Shown here: positions 55,101 through 64,000 of the stretch, in pieces | Position numbering within the stretch: the first letter of the stretch is position 1 | Layout of the letters: each line of letters starts with the position of its first letter | DNA from: Demequina aestuarii | GTDB lineage: Bacteria > Actinomycetota > Actinomycetes > Actinomycetales > Demequinaceae | Assembly (NCBI RefSeq): GCF_000975095.1 | Contig: NZ_BBRD01000001.1 | Location: forward strand, 577,467-641,466 | Reading direction: 5' to 3' | Length of the DNA stretch: 64,000 nucleotides | Program-made: the position numbers and the translations under genes | Notes under the pieces: model-generated | What the model saw: only the letters and a program-made list of their open reading frames with translations | Told to the model about the DNA's origin: nothing | Databases searched by the model: none

Positions 55101-57269
55101 TCAGCGGCGCTGGCGGAGCACCACGGCGCCAAGCGGCGGGATCCGCAGTTCGGCGCAGTGCTCCCACGTGCCGTGCTGCTTGTCGGCAGCCTTCACGTCG
55201 CCGACGTTGACCACGCCGGAGCCCCCGTACGCCTCCGCGTCGGTGTTCAGCACCTCTTCCCAGACGCCGCCAGAGGGCAGGCCCAGTCGGTAGCGCTCGT
55301 GAGGGACGCCCGCAAAGTTGATGACCACGGCCACCGGCTCGCCGCGGCTGTCCCACCGCAGGAACGCGATCAGGTTTCGATCCGTGTCGTCCGCGTCGAT
55401 CCACGTGAAGCCCTGGGGGTCCGCGTCGCGCTCCCAGAGCGCCGGCACCTCCTTGTAGAGCCGGTTGAGGTCGCGCACCAGGTCCTTGAGGCCCGCGTGC
55501 AGGTGGTCGTCGAGGTGCCACCAGTCGAGCGAGCGGCCCTCGGACCACTCGGCCTCCTGACCGAACTCATCGCCCATGAAGATCAACTGCTTGCCGGGGT
55601 GCGTCCACTGGTACGCGAACAGCGCCCTGATGCCGGCCACCCGCTGCCAATGGTCGCCGGGCATGCGGGTCAGCAACGATCCCTTGCCGTGCACGACCTC
55701 GTCGTGACTCAGAGGCAGCATGAACTGCTCGGAGAAGGCATACATCAGCGAGAACGTGATGGTGTGGTGGTGGTACGAGCGATTCACGGTGTCCTCGCGC
55801 AGGTAGCGCAAGGTGTCGTTCATCCAGCCCATGTTCCACTTGAGGCCGAAGCCGAGCCCGCCGCCAGAGGTGGGCGCCGTGACACCCGGCCACGCGGTCG
55901 ACTCCTCGGCCACCATCACGATGCCGGGGCTTGACCGGTATGCGGTGGCGTTGGTCTCCTGCAGGAAGGCGATGGCGTCGAGGTTCTCGCGCCCGCCGTG
56001 GATGTTGGGTCGCCACTGCCCGGCACTGCGCGAGTAGTCGAGGTAGAGCATCGAGGCGACCGCGTCGACCCGCAGGCCGTCGGCATGGAACTCCTGCAGC
56101 CAGTACAGCGCGTTGGCGACCAGGAAGTTGCGCACCTCGCGCCGGCCGAAGTCGAAGATGAACGTCCCCCAGTCGGGCTGCTCTCCGCGCAGCGGGTCGG
56201 GGTGCTCGTAGAGCGGAGTGCCGTCGAACCGGCCCAGCGCCCATTCATCCTTGGGAAAGTGACCGGGAACCCAGTCCAGCAGCACCCCGATGCCCGCCTG
56301 GTGAAGCTCGTCGATGAGGTGGCGCAGCTCGTCTGGGGAGCCGAACCGCGACGTGGGCGCGTAGTACGACGTGACCTGGTAGCCCCAGGAGCCTCCGAAC
56401 GGATGCTCCATCACGGGCATCAGCTCGATGTGCGTGAAGCCCATGTCCGAGACGTACTCCACGAGTTCGCGGGCGAGTTCGCGGTATCCGAGCCCCTGGC
56501 GCCACGATCCGAGGTGGACCTCGTACACGCTCATCGGGGCGCGGTGCGGCTCCGAGTTCGCGCGCTTGGCCATCCAGTCGGCGTCTCGCCACTCGTACGA
56601 GGACTCGGTGACGACCGATGCGGTCTTGGGCGGCACTTCGGTGCACCGCGCCATCGGATCGGCCTTCTGCTTCCAGTGGCCGTCTCTGCCGAGGATCTCA
56701 AACTTGTACTTGGTGCCGTCGCCGACTCCGGGGATGAACAGCTCCCACAGACCAGTCGACCCCAACGAGCGCATCGCATGGGTGACACCGTTCCAGCTGT
56801 TGAACTCGCCGACGACGCGTACCGCACGCGCGTTGGGCGCCCACACCACGAAGGAGGTGCCGGTGACATCGCCGAGCACCGACGGGAATCGCTTGACGTT
56901 CGCGCCGAGCACGTCCCACAGGCGCTCGTGACGGCCCTCCCGGAACAGGTGCTGGTCGAGCTCTCCCGGAACAGGGAGGAATCGGTACGGGTCGTCCTGC
57001 ACCAGGGGCTCGTCGGCGTAGGTGACGTGCACGCGATAGTCGGGTGCCTCGTCTCCCGGGAGCTCCGCACACCACACGCCTTCGTACTCGTGCACCGCAT
57101 CGAAGGAGCCGTCGAGAGTCTCGATCGAAACCTTGCTGGCGAGCGGCCGGAGCACGCGGACCGTGACCCCCTCCGCACCGACGTGCGGGCCAAGCACCGC
57201 GTGGGGCTCGTGGTGGGTGCCTGCCGCGATCTCGGCGAGCGCGGCCCTATCGATGTCATGTGCAGCCAT
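55101..57269 (-). CDS. glgB: 1,4-alpha-glucan branching enzyme
   Basis: 722 residues, full length. Makes alpha-1,6 branches in glycogen. CBM48-type N-terminal domains (about 1-220), then the GH13 barrel: motif DWVPGHFP (about 316-323), [17 protein letters not shown] with nucleophile Asp (about 386-402), the acid/base Glu in [12 protein letters not shown] (about 441-452), and [13 protein letters not shown] with the third Asp (about 505-517). A C-terminal beta domain follows. ATG 57269 is preceded by GGTGATGAG. Downstream of glgE in the same direction but with a 132-bp gap; TAGGGT at 57362-57367 (minus) may be its own -10 box. Confidence 0.97.
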   Translation of the reverse strand: MAAHDIDRAALAEIAAGTHHEPHAVLGPHVGAEGVTVRVLRPLASKVSIETLDGSFDAVHEYEGVWCAELPGDEAPDYRVHVTYADEPLVQDDPYRFLPVPGELDQHLFREGRHERLWDVLGANVKRFPSVLGDVTGTSFVVWAPNARAVRVVGEFNSWNGVTHAMRSLGSTGLWELFIPGVGDGTKYKFEILGRDGHWKQKADPMARCTEVPPKTASVVTESSYEWRDADWMAKRANSEPHRAPMSVYEVHLGSWRQGLGYRELARELVEYVSDMGFTHIELMPVMEHPFGGSWGYQVTSYYAPTSRFGSPDELRHLIDELHQAGIGVLLDWVPGHFPKDEWALGRFDGTPLYEHPDPLRGEQPDWGTFIFDFGRREVRNFLVANALYWLQEFHADGLRVDAVASMLYLDYSRSAGQWRPNIHGGRENLDAIAFLQETNATAYRSSPGIVMVAEESTAWPGVTAPTSGGGLGFGLKWNMGWMNDTLRYLREDTVNRSYHHHTITFSLMYAFSEQFMLPLSHDEVVHGKGSLLTRMPGDHWQRVAGIRALFAYQWTHPGKQLIFMGDEFGQEAEWSEGRSLDWWHLDDHLHAGLKDLVRDLNRLYKEVPALWERDADPQGFTWIDADDTDRNLIAFLRWDSRGEPVAVVINFAGVPHERYRLGLPSGGVWEEVLNTDAEAYGGSGVVNVGDVKAADKQHGTWEHCAELRIPPLGAVVLRQRR

Positions 57270-57361
57270 CGCTCATCACCAGCCTGTCATCTGTAGCCGC
57301 GCGGCGCCGGGTGGTCGCCGTCGCCCCGTGTAGCAGGGAAGAGTTCACACTCGTTCCACTC

Positions 57362-57367
57362 ACCCTA
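57362..57367 (-). promoter_or_regulatory. Possible -10 box for glgB
   Basis: TAGGGT on the minus strand lies in the 132-bp gap between glgE and glgB. No convincing -35 box was found. Confidence 0.3.
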
Positions 57368-57401
57368 GCGTCCTTGCGAGAACCGTCGTGGTGCATGCCC
57401 G

Positions 57402-59405
57402 TCACAGCCCGCGCACCCCGGCGACGTGAGCCATGGTGACCGCGGGGTCGAATCGCACGTAGAACTCCTTGCCCCAGGTGTAGGTGGCATCGGTCAGCGC
57501 GTCGTCGACCACCATCCGGGCATCGTCCGTGAGGTCGAGCGCCGCCATGTCGAGCGTGATGATCGCGTCGCGCACCACGTGCGGGTCGAGGCTGACGGCC
57601 ACGATCACCGTGTCGGCCTTGCCCGTGGGGGACTCGGCGGCGGGGACGTGCCGGGAGAAGCACAGGATGTCGCTGTTCGAACTCGAGTGCAGCGTCAGCC
57701 CGCGCAGTCGGCGCAGCGCCACGTGACGCGCACGCGCAGTGTTGAGGCGGGTCAGCACGTCCTGGACGCCGTAGCGGTCCGCAGCGGCCCAGTCTCGGGG
57801 CTTGTACTCGTACTTCTCGTTGTCGATCTGCTCCTCGACGCCGGGGCGCGGCACGTTCTCGACGAACTCGTATCCGGTGTAGATGCCGTAGCTCGGCGAC
57901 CCGGTGGCCGCGAGCACCGCCCTGGCCTTGAACAGCGGAGCGCCGCCGACCTGCATGTCGGAGGTGAGGATGTCATGCGTCGTGGGCCAGAAGTTGGGCC
58001 GCATGTAGAACGACGACTCGCGGTCAGACACCTCCTCGAGGTACTCGCCCATCTCCGTCGCGCTCTGGCGCCAGGTGAAGTACGTGTACGACTGATGGAA
58101 GCCGATGCGCGCGAGCGTGTGCATCATCGCCGGCCGTGTGAAGGCCTCCGACAGGAAGATGACCTCAGGATGCCTGCGTGCGATGTCCGTGAGCAGTCGT
58201 TCCCAGAAGGTCAGGGGCTTCGTGTGCGGGTTGTCGACGCGGAACAGCGTGACACCGGCATCGATCCAGACCTGGACCACGTCCCGCACGGCCTGGTAGA
58301 TGCCCTCGGGGTCGTTGTCGAAGTTGAGCGGGTAGATGTCCTGGTATTTCTTGGGAGGATTCTCCGCGTACGCGATCGTGCCGTCCGTGCGGGTGGTGAA
58401 CCACTCGGGGTGCTCCGTCACCCAGGGGTGGTCGGGCGAGCACTGAAGGGCGAGATCGAGGGCCACCTCGAGGCCGAGCTCCCGGGCGCGCGCCACGAAG
58501 GCCTTGAACGAGCGCATCGTCCCGAGGTCGGTGTGGATCGCGTCGTGGCCGCCGTCTGCGGAGCCGATCGCGTACGGGCTCCCGGGGTCTCCGGGCTCGG
58601 CCTTGAGCGAGTTGTTGCGGCCCTTGCGGTGGGTGTCGCCGATGGGGTGGATAGGGGTGAGGTAGACCACGTCGAAGCCCATGTCGGCGATGCCGGGCAG
58701 TCGCTTCGCGGCCGTGGCGAACGTGCCGGACCGCCATTCGCCCGTCTTCTTGACGTACCGTGCGCCCTCGGACCTGGGGAAGATCTCGTACCAGGCGGAG
58801 ATCAGCGCCTTCTCGCGCTGGATCAGCAGGGGGTAGACGGCGGAGGGCGTCACCCACTCGCGCAAGGGCCGAGCGGTGAGCTCATCCGTGACGTCCTCAC
58901 TGATCGCGGGGGCGAGCCGGTCCTCGGGCTCCAGCGAGTGGTCGTTCAAGGTGGCGATCGCAGCGGTCAGGAGCGCCTTGCCCGCGGCGGTGCGGCGCAC
59001 TTCCTTGAGGGCGCGGCTGAGGACGGTGACGCCGTCGTCGAGCATGAGCTGCACGTCGACGCCAGCCCTGACCTTGACTTCGGCAGCGTGCGCCCAGGTG
59101 GAGTACGGGTCTGACCACGCCTCGACATGGAAGGTGTGGTGTCCCTCGAGCTTGGGGATCCAGGCGGCCTCGTAGAGTGAGTTGCCCCAATCCGTGCACG
59201 GCATCGGGAGGACGTCGCGCTTGCCGTCCGGTCGCGTGACGACGACGGTCGCACCCTCAGCGTCGTGGCCCTCGCGGAAGATGGTCGCCCAGATGGGAAC
59301 CGCCTCCCCCACGACGGCGCGGGCCGGCCAACGACCCTCTTCGAGCGAGGGACCCACCCCGACAATCGGGATGCGTCCAACGGATTGCTCTCCATGGAAC
59401 GACAT
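57402..59405 (-). CDS. glgE: Alpha-1,4-glucan:maltose-1-phosphate maltosyltransferase
   Basis: 667 residues, normal GlgE length. Extends alpha-glucan from maltose-1-phosphate. Visible: N-terminal beta domain (about 1-110), a four-helix insert (about 115-220) and the GH13_3 barrel with FDVVYLTPIHPIG (about 244-256), nucleophile Asp in VTLFRVDNPHTKP (about 377-389), Glu in VIFLSEAFTRP (about 407-417), and FWPTTHDIL, the substrate loop with conserved HD. TAGGTT lies 6 nt before the ATG, so glgE is probably leaderless. treS and the maltokinase usually found nearby are not seen in this window. Confidence 0.97.
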   Translation of the reverse strand: MSFHGEQSVGRIPIVGVGPSLEEGRWPARAVVGEAVPIWATIFREGHDAEGATVVVTRPDGKRDVLPMPCTDWGNSLYEAAWIPKLEGHHTFHVEAWSDPYSTWAHAAEVKVRAGVDVQLMLDDGVTVLSRALKEVRRTAAGKALLTAAIATLNDHSLEPEDRLAPAISEDVTDELTARPLREWVTPSAVYPLLIQREKALISAWYEIFPRSEGARYVKKTGEWRSGTFATAAKRLPGIADMGFDVVYLTPIHPIGDTHRKGRNNSLKAEPGDPGSPYAIGSADGGHDAIHTDLGTMRSFKAFVARARELGLEVALDLALQCSPDHPWVTEHPEWFTTRTDGTIAYAENPPKKYQDIYPLNFDNDPEGIYQAVRDVVQVWIDAGVTLFRVDNPHTKPLTFWERLLTDIARRHPEVIFLSEAFTRPAMMHTLARIGFHQSYTYFTWRQSATEMGEYLEEVSDRESSFYMRPNFWPTTHDILTSDMQVGGAPLFKARAVLAATGSPSYGIYTGYEFVENVPRPGVEEQIDNEKYEYKPRDWAAADRYGVQDVLTRLNTARARHVALRRLRGLTLHSSSNSDILCFSRHVPAAESPTGKADTVIVAVSLDPHVVRDAIITLDMAALDLTDDARMVVDDALTDATYTWGKEFYVRFDPAVTMAHVAGVRGL

Positions 59406-59411
59406 GTATCG

Positions 59412-59417
59412 AACCTA
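59412..59417 (-). promoter_or_regulatory. -10 box TAGGTT of leaderless glgE
   Basis: TAGGTT on the minus strand lies 6 nt before the ATG at 59405. Confidence 0.5.
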
Positions 59418-59496
59418 CCGGCTGATGGCGGTGGCCGGTAGCGCCTCGCCCGGTTCGGCAGGGCGGGAGGCGGCCGATGCGGGGGGACCGGAACGC

Positions 59497-60516
59497 TTAG
59501 GCCGTGCCCCGAACGATCAGCTCGGTGGGCAGGGTCGCCGATTCCGCCGAGCGGCCCTCGACCAGCTCGAGAAGCAGTTCGACCATGGTCGAACTGATCT
59601 CGCCGAACGGTTGCCGCATGGTCGTGAGCGGGGGATCGAGCGTGGCCGCGAGGCCGGAGTCGTCGAACCCGACCACCGCGACGTCCTGAGGAACCGCGCG
59701 GCCCGCGGCACGAACAGTGGCGATCGCGCCCGCCGCCATACGGTCGGAGGCGGCGAAGACGGCGTCGATGTCGGGCGCACGCTCGAGCAGCCGGGCCATC
59801 GCATCGGCCCCTGACTGGCGGGAGTAGTCGCCCTCCTCGACGAGCGCAGGGTCGAACCCGTCTCCGAGCTCCTCCCGGAATCCCACCACACGGAACCGAC
59901 CACCCGGGGTGTCGGGCGGACCGGTGATCATGGCGACGCGGGTGCGGCCCAGGTCCATCAGGTGCCGCGTCGCAGTGCGGGCGGAGCCGACCTCGTCCAC
60001 CGACACCGTGGTGATCTCAGCCTGGTGCCCGAGCGGGATTCCGCAGGCGACCGTGGGCACGCCAGAGGCAAGCAGGGACTCGAGCAGGGGATCGCGCTCG
60101 TGGGAGGAGATCAGCAGCACCCCATCGACGTGACCCGCGCCTACGAACTGCGCGACGTTCTCCCGCTCCTCTGGCGTTCCCGCGACGAGCAGCACCAGCG
60201 TCTTGTGTCGCTGTGCCAGCGCCTCGGCGGCCCCGCGAAGGAGCAGCGGGAACGTGGGGTCGTCGAAGAGCAGCTGGTGCTCCTCGGTGAGGAGGAACGC
60301 GACCGAGTTGGCGCGACCGGTCGCGAGGGAGCGGGCGTGGTGGTTGGCGTAGTATCCGGTGCTCTGGATTGCCTGCTCGACGGCGGTGCGCGCCTCGGGG
60401 GACACCCAGTGCCCGCCGTTGAGGACCCGCGAGACAGTGCCGCGAGAGACCCCGGCAGCCGCGGCGACGTCACGGATGGTCGGCTTGCGCCGCCCCGTGT
60501 TCGTCATCTGCGTCAT
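59497..60516 (-). CDS. LacI family transcriptional regulator
   Basis: 339 residues from ATG 60516 (GGAGACCGAG upstream). N-terminal LacI helix-turn-helix with hinge: PTIRDVAAAAGVSRGTVSRVLNGG (about residues 12-35); the hinge helix is atypical in length but the LacI fold follows: VAFLLTEEHQLLFDDPTFP, VDGVLLISSHERD, VAVVGFDDSGLAATLDPPLTTMRQP (about 286-310). A sugar-responsive repressor. It diverges from the GH42 gene, and an operator-like sequence lies between them at 60653. A TAGGCT box near 60537 (minus) could be its own -10. Confidence 0.93.
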   Translation of the reverse strand: MTQMTNTGRRKPTIRDVAAAAGVSRGTVSRVLNGGHWVSPEARTAVEQAIQSTGYYANHHARSLATGRANSVAFLLTEEHQLLFDDPTFPLLLRGAAEALAQRHKTLVLLVAGTPEERENVAQFVGAGHVDGVLLISSHERDPLLESLLASGVPTVACGIPLGHQAEITTVSVDEVGSARTATRHLMDLGRTRVAMITGPPDTPGGRFRVVGFREELGDGFDPALVEEGDYSRQSGADAMARLLERAPDIDAVFAASDRMAAGAIATVRAAGRAVPQDVAVVGFDDSGLAATLDPPLTTMRQPFGEISSTMVELLLELVEGRSAESATLPTELIVRGTA

Positions 60517-60652
60517 CTCGGTCTCCACGACGCCTGAGCCTAGCCCTGTTGGGTGCGACGGCACCGACGGGCTCTCACGCATCTGTGCAAGCGGTGACGG
60601 TTCGGGACGACAACGGGCGGGGATTTGCGCCGGAGCGAGCGTGATCGCACAA

Positions 60653-60666
60653 TGTAAGCGTTTCCA
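60653..60666. promoter_or_regulatory. LacI-family operator-like palindrome
   Basis: TGTAAGCGTTTCCA is an imperfect palindrome around the central CG, very close to the common LacI/GalR-family operator pattern (T-G-AA-CG-TT-CA). It lies between the divergent LacI and GH42 genes, upstream of the GH42 promoter. Confidence 0.7.
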
Positions 60667-60716
60667 TCACCGGACGGATGGTCCGTCACAGTTGGGTCAC
60701 GATCGATCGTTGGAGT

Positions 60717-60745
60717 TTGCATTCCTGGCGGGCGGGGCGTAAGAC
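60717..60745 (+). promoter_or_regulatory. GH42 promoter
   Basis: TTGCAT (60717-60722), 17-nt spacer, TAAGAC (60740-60745). The leader of about 65 nt contains a small GCGGC-N4-GCCGC hairpin before the GGAG-containing ribosome-binding site. Confidence 0.45.
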
Positions 60746-60817
60746 TGGGACCGGTCACAGTTTCGTCAGGGGTGGCCATTCGCATGCGGCTCACGCCGCC
60801 TGACTCAACGGAGCGTC

Positions 60818-62839
60818 ATGTCGCAGTCTGCTTGGCCCGCACTCGAAGGCATTGCGTATGGGGGCGACTACAACCCCGAGCAGTGGCCCCGCGAGGTGTG
60901 GGACGAGGACGTCGCGCTCATGCGCGAGGCCGGAGTGAATCTGGTGAGCGTCGGCATCTTCTCGTGGGCTCTGCTCGAGCCCAAGGAGGGCCTCTACGAC
61001 TTCGCGTGGATGGACGAACTCCTGGACCTGCTCCACGCCAACGGGATCGCCGCCGACCTCGGTACGCCGAGCGTGTCGCCGCCCGCGTGGTTCTTCCACG
61101 CCTACCCCGACGCTCGCGTGGTCGCCGAGGACGGCACCGTCATGGGGTTCGGCTCTCGCGGGATGGCGTCTCACGCATCCCCGGAGTATCGCGCCGCGAT
61201 CGAGCGCCTGGCGACCCAGCTTGCGACGCGCTACGCCGACCATCCCGCCGTCGTGATGTGGCACGTCCACAACGAGTACGGCGTGCCCGTGGGCGAGGAC
61301 TTCTCGCCCCGCGCCGTCGCCTCGTGGCAACGCTGGCTGCAGCACCGCTACAGCACCCTCGAGGCACTCAACGGTGCCTGGGGCACCGCCTTCTGGGGTC
61401 AGCACTACGACGACTGGGAGCACGTGGTGGCACCGGCCGCGATGCCGTCCGTCGCCAACCCGGCGATGAAGCTGGACTGGGCGCGATTCACCGACGACCA
61501 GCTCCGCGAGTGCTTCCGCATCGAGCGGGACGCCATCCGGGCTCACGCCACCCAGCCGATCACGACCAACCTCATGGCCCACCAGTCCTGGAACACGGAC
61601 CTGTGGAAGTGGGCCGAGGAGATGGACGTCGTCTCCGACGACCACTACCTCTGGGCTCCGGACGAGGACTCGCACATCGGGCTCGCGCTCGCGGCTGACC
61701 TCACGCGCTCCGTGGGCCGGGGTCGCCCGTGGATCCTGATGGAGCACTCCACGTCGGCCGTCAACTGGCAGGGGCGCAACGTCGCCAAGCGCCCGGGAGA
61801 GATGCGTCGCAACGCGCTCACCCACCTGGGGCGCGGCGCGGACGCCATCATGTTCTTCCAGTGGCGGGCATCGCGCTCCGGCGCGGAGAAGTTCCACTCC
61901 GCGATGGTGCCGCACGCGGGCCCTGACTCTCGCGTCTTCCGCGAGGTGACGCAGCTCGGCGCCCACCTGAAGGGCCTCGCTGAACTCCGTGGCAGCACCG
62001 TCAAGGCCGATGTCGCGGTGCTGTACGACTGGGACTCGCTGTGGGCGCAGGACCTTGAGTGGCGCCCGTCGGACGACCTCCAGTTCCGGGAGCGCATGCG
62101 GGCCTACTACGAGAGGCTGTGGCGTGACAACGTCACCATCGACTTCGCGCACCCTGAGCACGATCTCAGCGGCTACAAGCTCGTGGTGGCGCCCGCGTCC
62201 TACCTGCTCACCGCATCCGCCGGGGAGAACCTCACACGCTATGTCGCGAACGGCGGCACGCTGCTAGTCTCGTGCTTCGCGGGCGTGGTCGACGAGCACG
62301 ATGCGGTCCACGAGGGCGGCTTCGGGGCGCCGCTGCGCGACGTGCTCGGGGTGGCGGTGGAGGAGTACCTGCCGCTGCGCGCCGGGCGAGAGATGACTGT
62401 GTCCTACGGGGAGCAGTCCCTGGCCGCCGACGTGTGGGCCGAGGACATGACGCTCGCGGGGGCAGACGTGCGTGCGACGTTCGTCGACGGACCCGGCGCG
62501 GGCCTGCCTGCGATCACCCGGCACTCGCACGGCGACGGTCACGGCTGGTACGTCGGCACCCGACTGAGCGCGGACGCGCTCGCGACCGTGATGGCAGATG
62601 TCTACGCGGACGCGGGCATCACCCCGCCTGGCACGCCGAACGATGTCGAGGTCGTCACGCGCCACGGCGACGCCTTCGACTACGTCATCGCGGTCAACCA
62701 CGGCGAGACGCACGCTGATCTACCGATCCGTGGCACCGACCTCATCACCGGTGCCAGGGTCGACGGAAGACTTGAGCTGCAGGCCGGCGACGTCGCCGTC
62801 GTGCGGACCTCGCACGCTCGAGAGGGGGGTGGTCGCTGA
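60818..62839 (+). CDS. GH42 beta-galactosidase
   Basis: 673 residues, no signal peptide, so cytoplasmic. Family features: start YGGDYNPEQWP (about residues 14-24), acid/base Glu153 in WHVHNEYGVP, nucleophile Glu309 in ILMEHSTSAVNWQ, and MFFQWRASRSGAEKFHSAMVPH (about 346-367). The barrel is followed by the trimerisation domain (about 395-600) and a C-terminal beta domain. It releases galactose from beta-galactosides imported by a transporter whose binding protein is the next gene. Controlled by the divergent LacI protein. Confidence 0.96.
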   Translation: MSQSAWPALEGIAYGGDYNPEQWPREVWDEDVALMREAGVNLVSVGIFSWALLEPKEGLYDFAWMDELLDLLHANGIAADLGTPSVSPPAWFFHAYPDARVVAEDGTVMGFGSRGMASHASPEYRAAIERLATQLATRYADHPAVVMWHVHNEYGVPVGEDFSPRAVASWQRWLQHRYSTLEALNGAWGTAFWGQHYDDWEHVVAPAAMPSVANPAMKLDWARFTDDQLRECFRIERDAIRAHATQPITTNLMAHQSWNTDLWKWAEEMDVVSDDHYLWAPDEDSHIGLALAADLTRSVGRGRPWILMEHSTSAVNWQGRNVAKRPGEMRRNALTHLGRGADAIMFFQWRASRSGAEKFHSAMVPHAGPDSRVFREVTQLGAHLKGLAELRGSTVKADVAVLYDWDSLWAQDLEWRPSDDLQFRERMRAYYERLWRDNVTIDFAHPEHDLSGYKLVVAPASYLLTASAGENLTRYVANGGTLLVSCFAGVVDEHDAVHEGGFGAPLRDVLGVAVEEYLPLRAGREMTVSYGEQSLAADVWAEDMTLAGADVRATFVDGPGAGLPAITRHSHGDGHGWYVGTRLSADALATVMADVYADAGITPPGTPNDVEVVTRHGDAFDYVIAVNHGETHADLPIRGTDLITGARVDGRLELQAGDVAVVRTSHAREGGGR

Positions 62840-62853
62840 CGTCCGCTCCCACC

Positions 62854-62873
62854 CGGCGGCACCTGCGCCGCCG
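62854..62873 (+). terminator. Hairpin after the GH42 gene
   Basis: A 7-bp stem (CGGCGGC / GCCGCCG) with a 6-nt loop lies 15 bp after the stop. The rest of the 165-bp gap to the binding-protein gene holds no gene that I can see. Confidence 0.45.
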
Positions 62874-63004
62874 ATCCACCTCAGAAACCTCCACACCATC
62901 GACGCGGCAGCGCCACTGACGGCGATGTCGCACCACACCAGCGGTCGCACCGACGCGATCTCGCCCGAGAGGCGCGATGCGGCCCACTTTCGGAAGGAAA
63001 CATC

Positions 63005-64000
63005 ATGCGCAAGCAGATTGCATGGGGAGCCGCATTCGCGGCGACCGCTGCGCTCGTCGCCGGTTGCAGTTCAGGAGACGCCGAGCCCGCCGAGACGTCG
63101 GCTGGTCCCGACGCCGCAGAGTCCGAGGCGCCCGCCATCGACGGCACCGGCGCTGAGCTCGTCATCTGGACGGACGCCGAGCGCGAAGAGGCGCTGGCGA
63201 CTGCGGCCGAGCAGTTCGAGGCCGACACGGGCGCCACGGTGACGCTGGTCCAGAAGAACTTCGAGGACCTCCGCAACGACTTCATCGCGCAGGTTCCCAC
63301 GGGCGAAGGCCCCGACATCACCGTCGGTGCCCACGACTGGCTGGGCGCGCTCGTGACCGCAGGCGTCGTGGACACCGTGGACATCGGCGACAAGGCGGCC
63401 GAATTCCAGCAGGTCGCTCTCGACGCGATGACCTACGACGGCCAGCTCTACGGCCTGCCGTACTCGACCGAGGCGATCGCGCTCATCCAGAATGCCGACC
63501 TGGTGGGCGACACGGCGCCGACCACCTGGGACGAGTTGATCGAGATGTCCAACGAGGCGGGCTTCGAGGACCGTCCGTTCATCCTGTTCACCAACGGCAC
63601 CGCCGGTGACGGCTACAGCGCCTACCCGCTGCAGACCTCTTTCGGTGCGCCTGTGTTCGTTCAGGACGAGTCGGGCTCGTACACCACCGAGGTCGGCATG
63701 GGCGGCGAGGCTGGAGAGGCCTTCGCGCAGTTCCTGTACGACAACGGCTCGGCCGGCACCGGCGTGTTCTCCGACACGATCGACTACGACACCTCGAACC
63801 AGCTGTTCGCGAGCGGCGAGTCGCCGTTCATCCTGCAGGGTCCGTGGATGCCGTTCTTCGATGAGGGCGACATGAACCTCGTCGTCTCGCCGATGGTCTC
63901 TGCCGGTGGCGAGACCGCCGCGCCCTTCGTGGGAGTACAGGGCTTCTACCTCAGTGCACAGAGTGAGAACGCGCTGCTGGCGAACGAGTTCCTGACCAAC
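63005..64000 (+). CDS. Carbohydrate ABC transporter substrate-binding lipoprotein, 5' part (runs off right edge)
   Basis: The first 332 codons are present, with no stop before the edge. Lipoprotein signal (MRKQIAWGAAFAATAALVAG then Cys at residue 21) and a bacterial extracellular solute-binding protein family 1 domain (MalE-like): ELVIWTDAEREEAL, VTLVQKNFEDLRNDFIAQVPTGEGPDITVGAHDWLG (in pieces), YGLPYSTEAIALIQNADL, and PFILQGPWM. The fold and MalE similarity suggest a maltose/galacto-oligosaccharide type ligand; with the adjacent GH42 a beta-galactoside is more likely (inference). Permease genes are expected just beyond the window. GGAAGGAAAC precedes the ATG. Confidence 0.93.
   Translation, partial: MRKQIAWGAAFAATAALVAGCSSGDAEPAETSAGPDAAESEAPAIDGTGAELVIWTDAEREEALATAAEQFEADTGATVTLVQKNFEDLRNDFIAQVPTGEGPDITVGAHDWLGALVTAGVVDTVDIGDKAAEFQQVALDAMTYDGQLYGLPYSTEAIALIQNADLVGDTAPTTWDELIEMSNEAGFEDRPFILFTNGTAGDGYSAYPLQTSFGAPVFVQDESGSYTTEVGMGGEAGEAFAQFLYDNGSAGTGVFSDTIDYDTSNQLFASGESPFILQGPWMPFFDEGDMNLVVSPMVSAGGETAAPFVGVQGFYLSAQSENALLANEFLTN

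Noticed and set aside
62840-63004. A small gene between the GH42 gene and the binding-protein gene
   Set aside because: Open frames there lack a start with a ribosome-binding site and run through the hairpin; no support for coding.

Overview
This is a high-G+C Gram-positive (Actinomycetota) chromosome segment, most likely from the Micrococcales (Cellulomonas/Demequina-like); the genus is an inference. The evidence is the actinobacterial gene order argS-lysA-hom-thrC-thrB, rho-rpmE-prfA-prmC-sua5-wecA-atpIBEFHAGDC-nucS, the presence of NucS mismatch repair and GlgE, G/C-ending codons, frequent GTG starts, and many genes whose start codon lies 6-7 nt after a TAnnnT -10 box (leaderless transcripts).

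Layout. 1-4.6 kb: small genes (truncated patatin, aldo/keto reductase, a DUF202 pair with a lipoprotein and a metallo-beta-lactamase-fold protein) and tRNA-Arg(CCG). 4.7-7.7 kb: argS-lysA. 7.8-11.4 kb: an insertion between lysA and hom (NAD-binding reductase/HxlR regulator, two paralogous small acidic proteins, a low-molecular-weight phosphatase, a DUF817 membrane protein). 11.4-14.7 kb: hom-thrC-thrB. 14.7-28.3 kb: an insertion between thrB and rho, containing GNAT, FUSC-like, a TetR-controlled heterodimeric ABC exporter (first subunit frameshifted at a G7 tract), and a sugar/polyol uptake and catabolism locus (permease, ATPase, binding protein, Gfo/Idh dehydrogenase, TIM-barrel isomerase, ROK repressor). 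28.5-30.6 kb: rho. 30.6-33.05 kb: an accessory island between rho and rpmE, marked by three copies of a palindromic repeat; it holds a sigma/membrane-protein pair and a DUF559 endonuclease-like gene bounded exactly by two repeats. 33.2-45.5 kb: rpmE-prfA-prmC-sua5-wecA, the complete F1Fo ATP synthase operon and nucS. 45.6-49 kb: GH1 beta-glucosidase and two alpha/beta hydrolases. 49-55 kb: an 870-residue DivIVA-like coiled-coil protein built of 11-residue repeats, diverging from a three-gene envelope/thioredoxin-TPR cluster. 55.1-59.4 kb: glgB and glgE. 59.5-64 kb: LacI regulator, GH42 beta-galactosidase and a sugar-binding lipoprotein cut by the window edge.

The most interesting signals are: (i) the palindromic repeat family and the DUF559 gene packaged between two copies; (ii) a strongly over-represented 10-mer, GGCCGATGCG, which appears intergenically as inverted pairs forming terminator-like stems, resembling a DNA-uptake-sequence pattern; (iii) an exact 27 x 11-residue array in the DivIVA-like protein; (iv) a TTAT-N14-ATAA site shared by the ROK gene and the divergent sugar-transport promoter region; (v) overlapping divergent leaderless -10 boxes with only 22 bp between two start codons.
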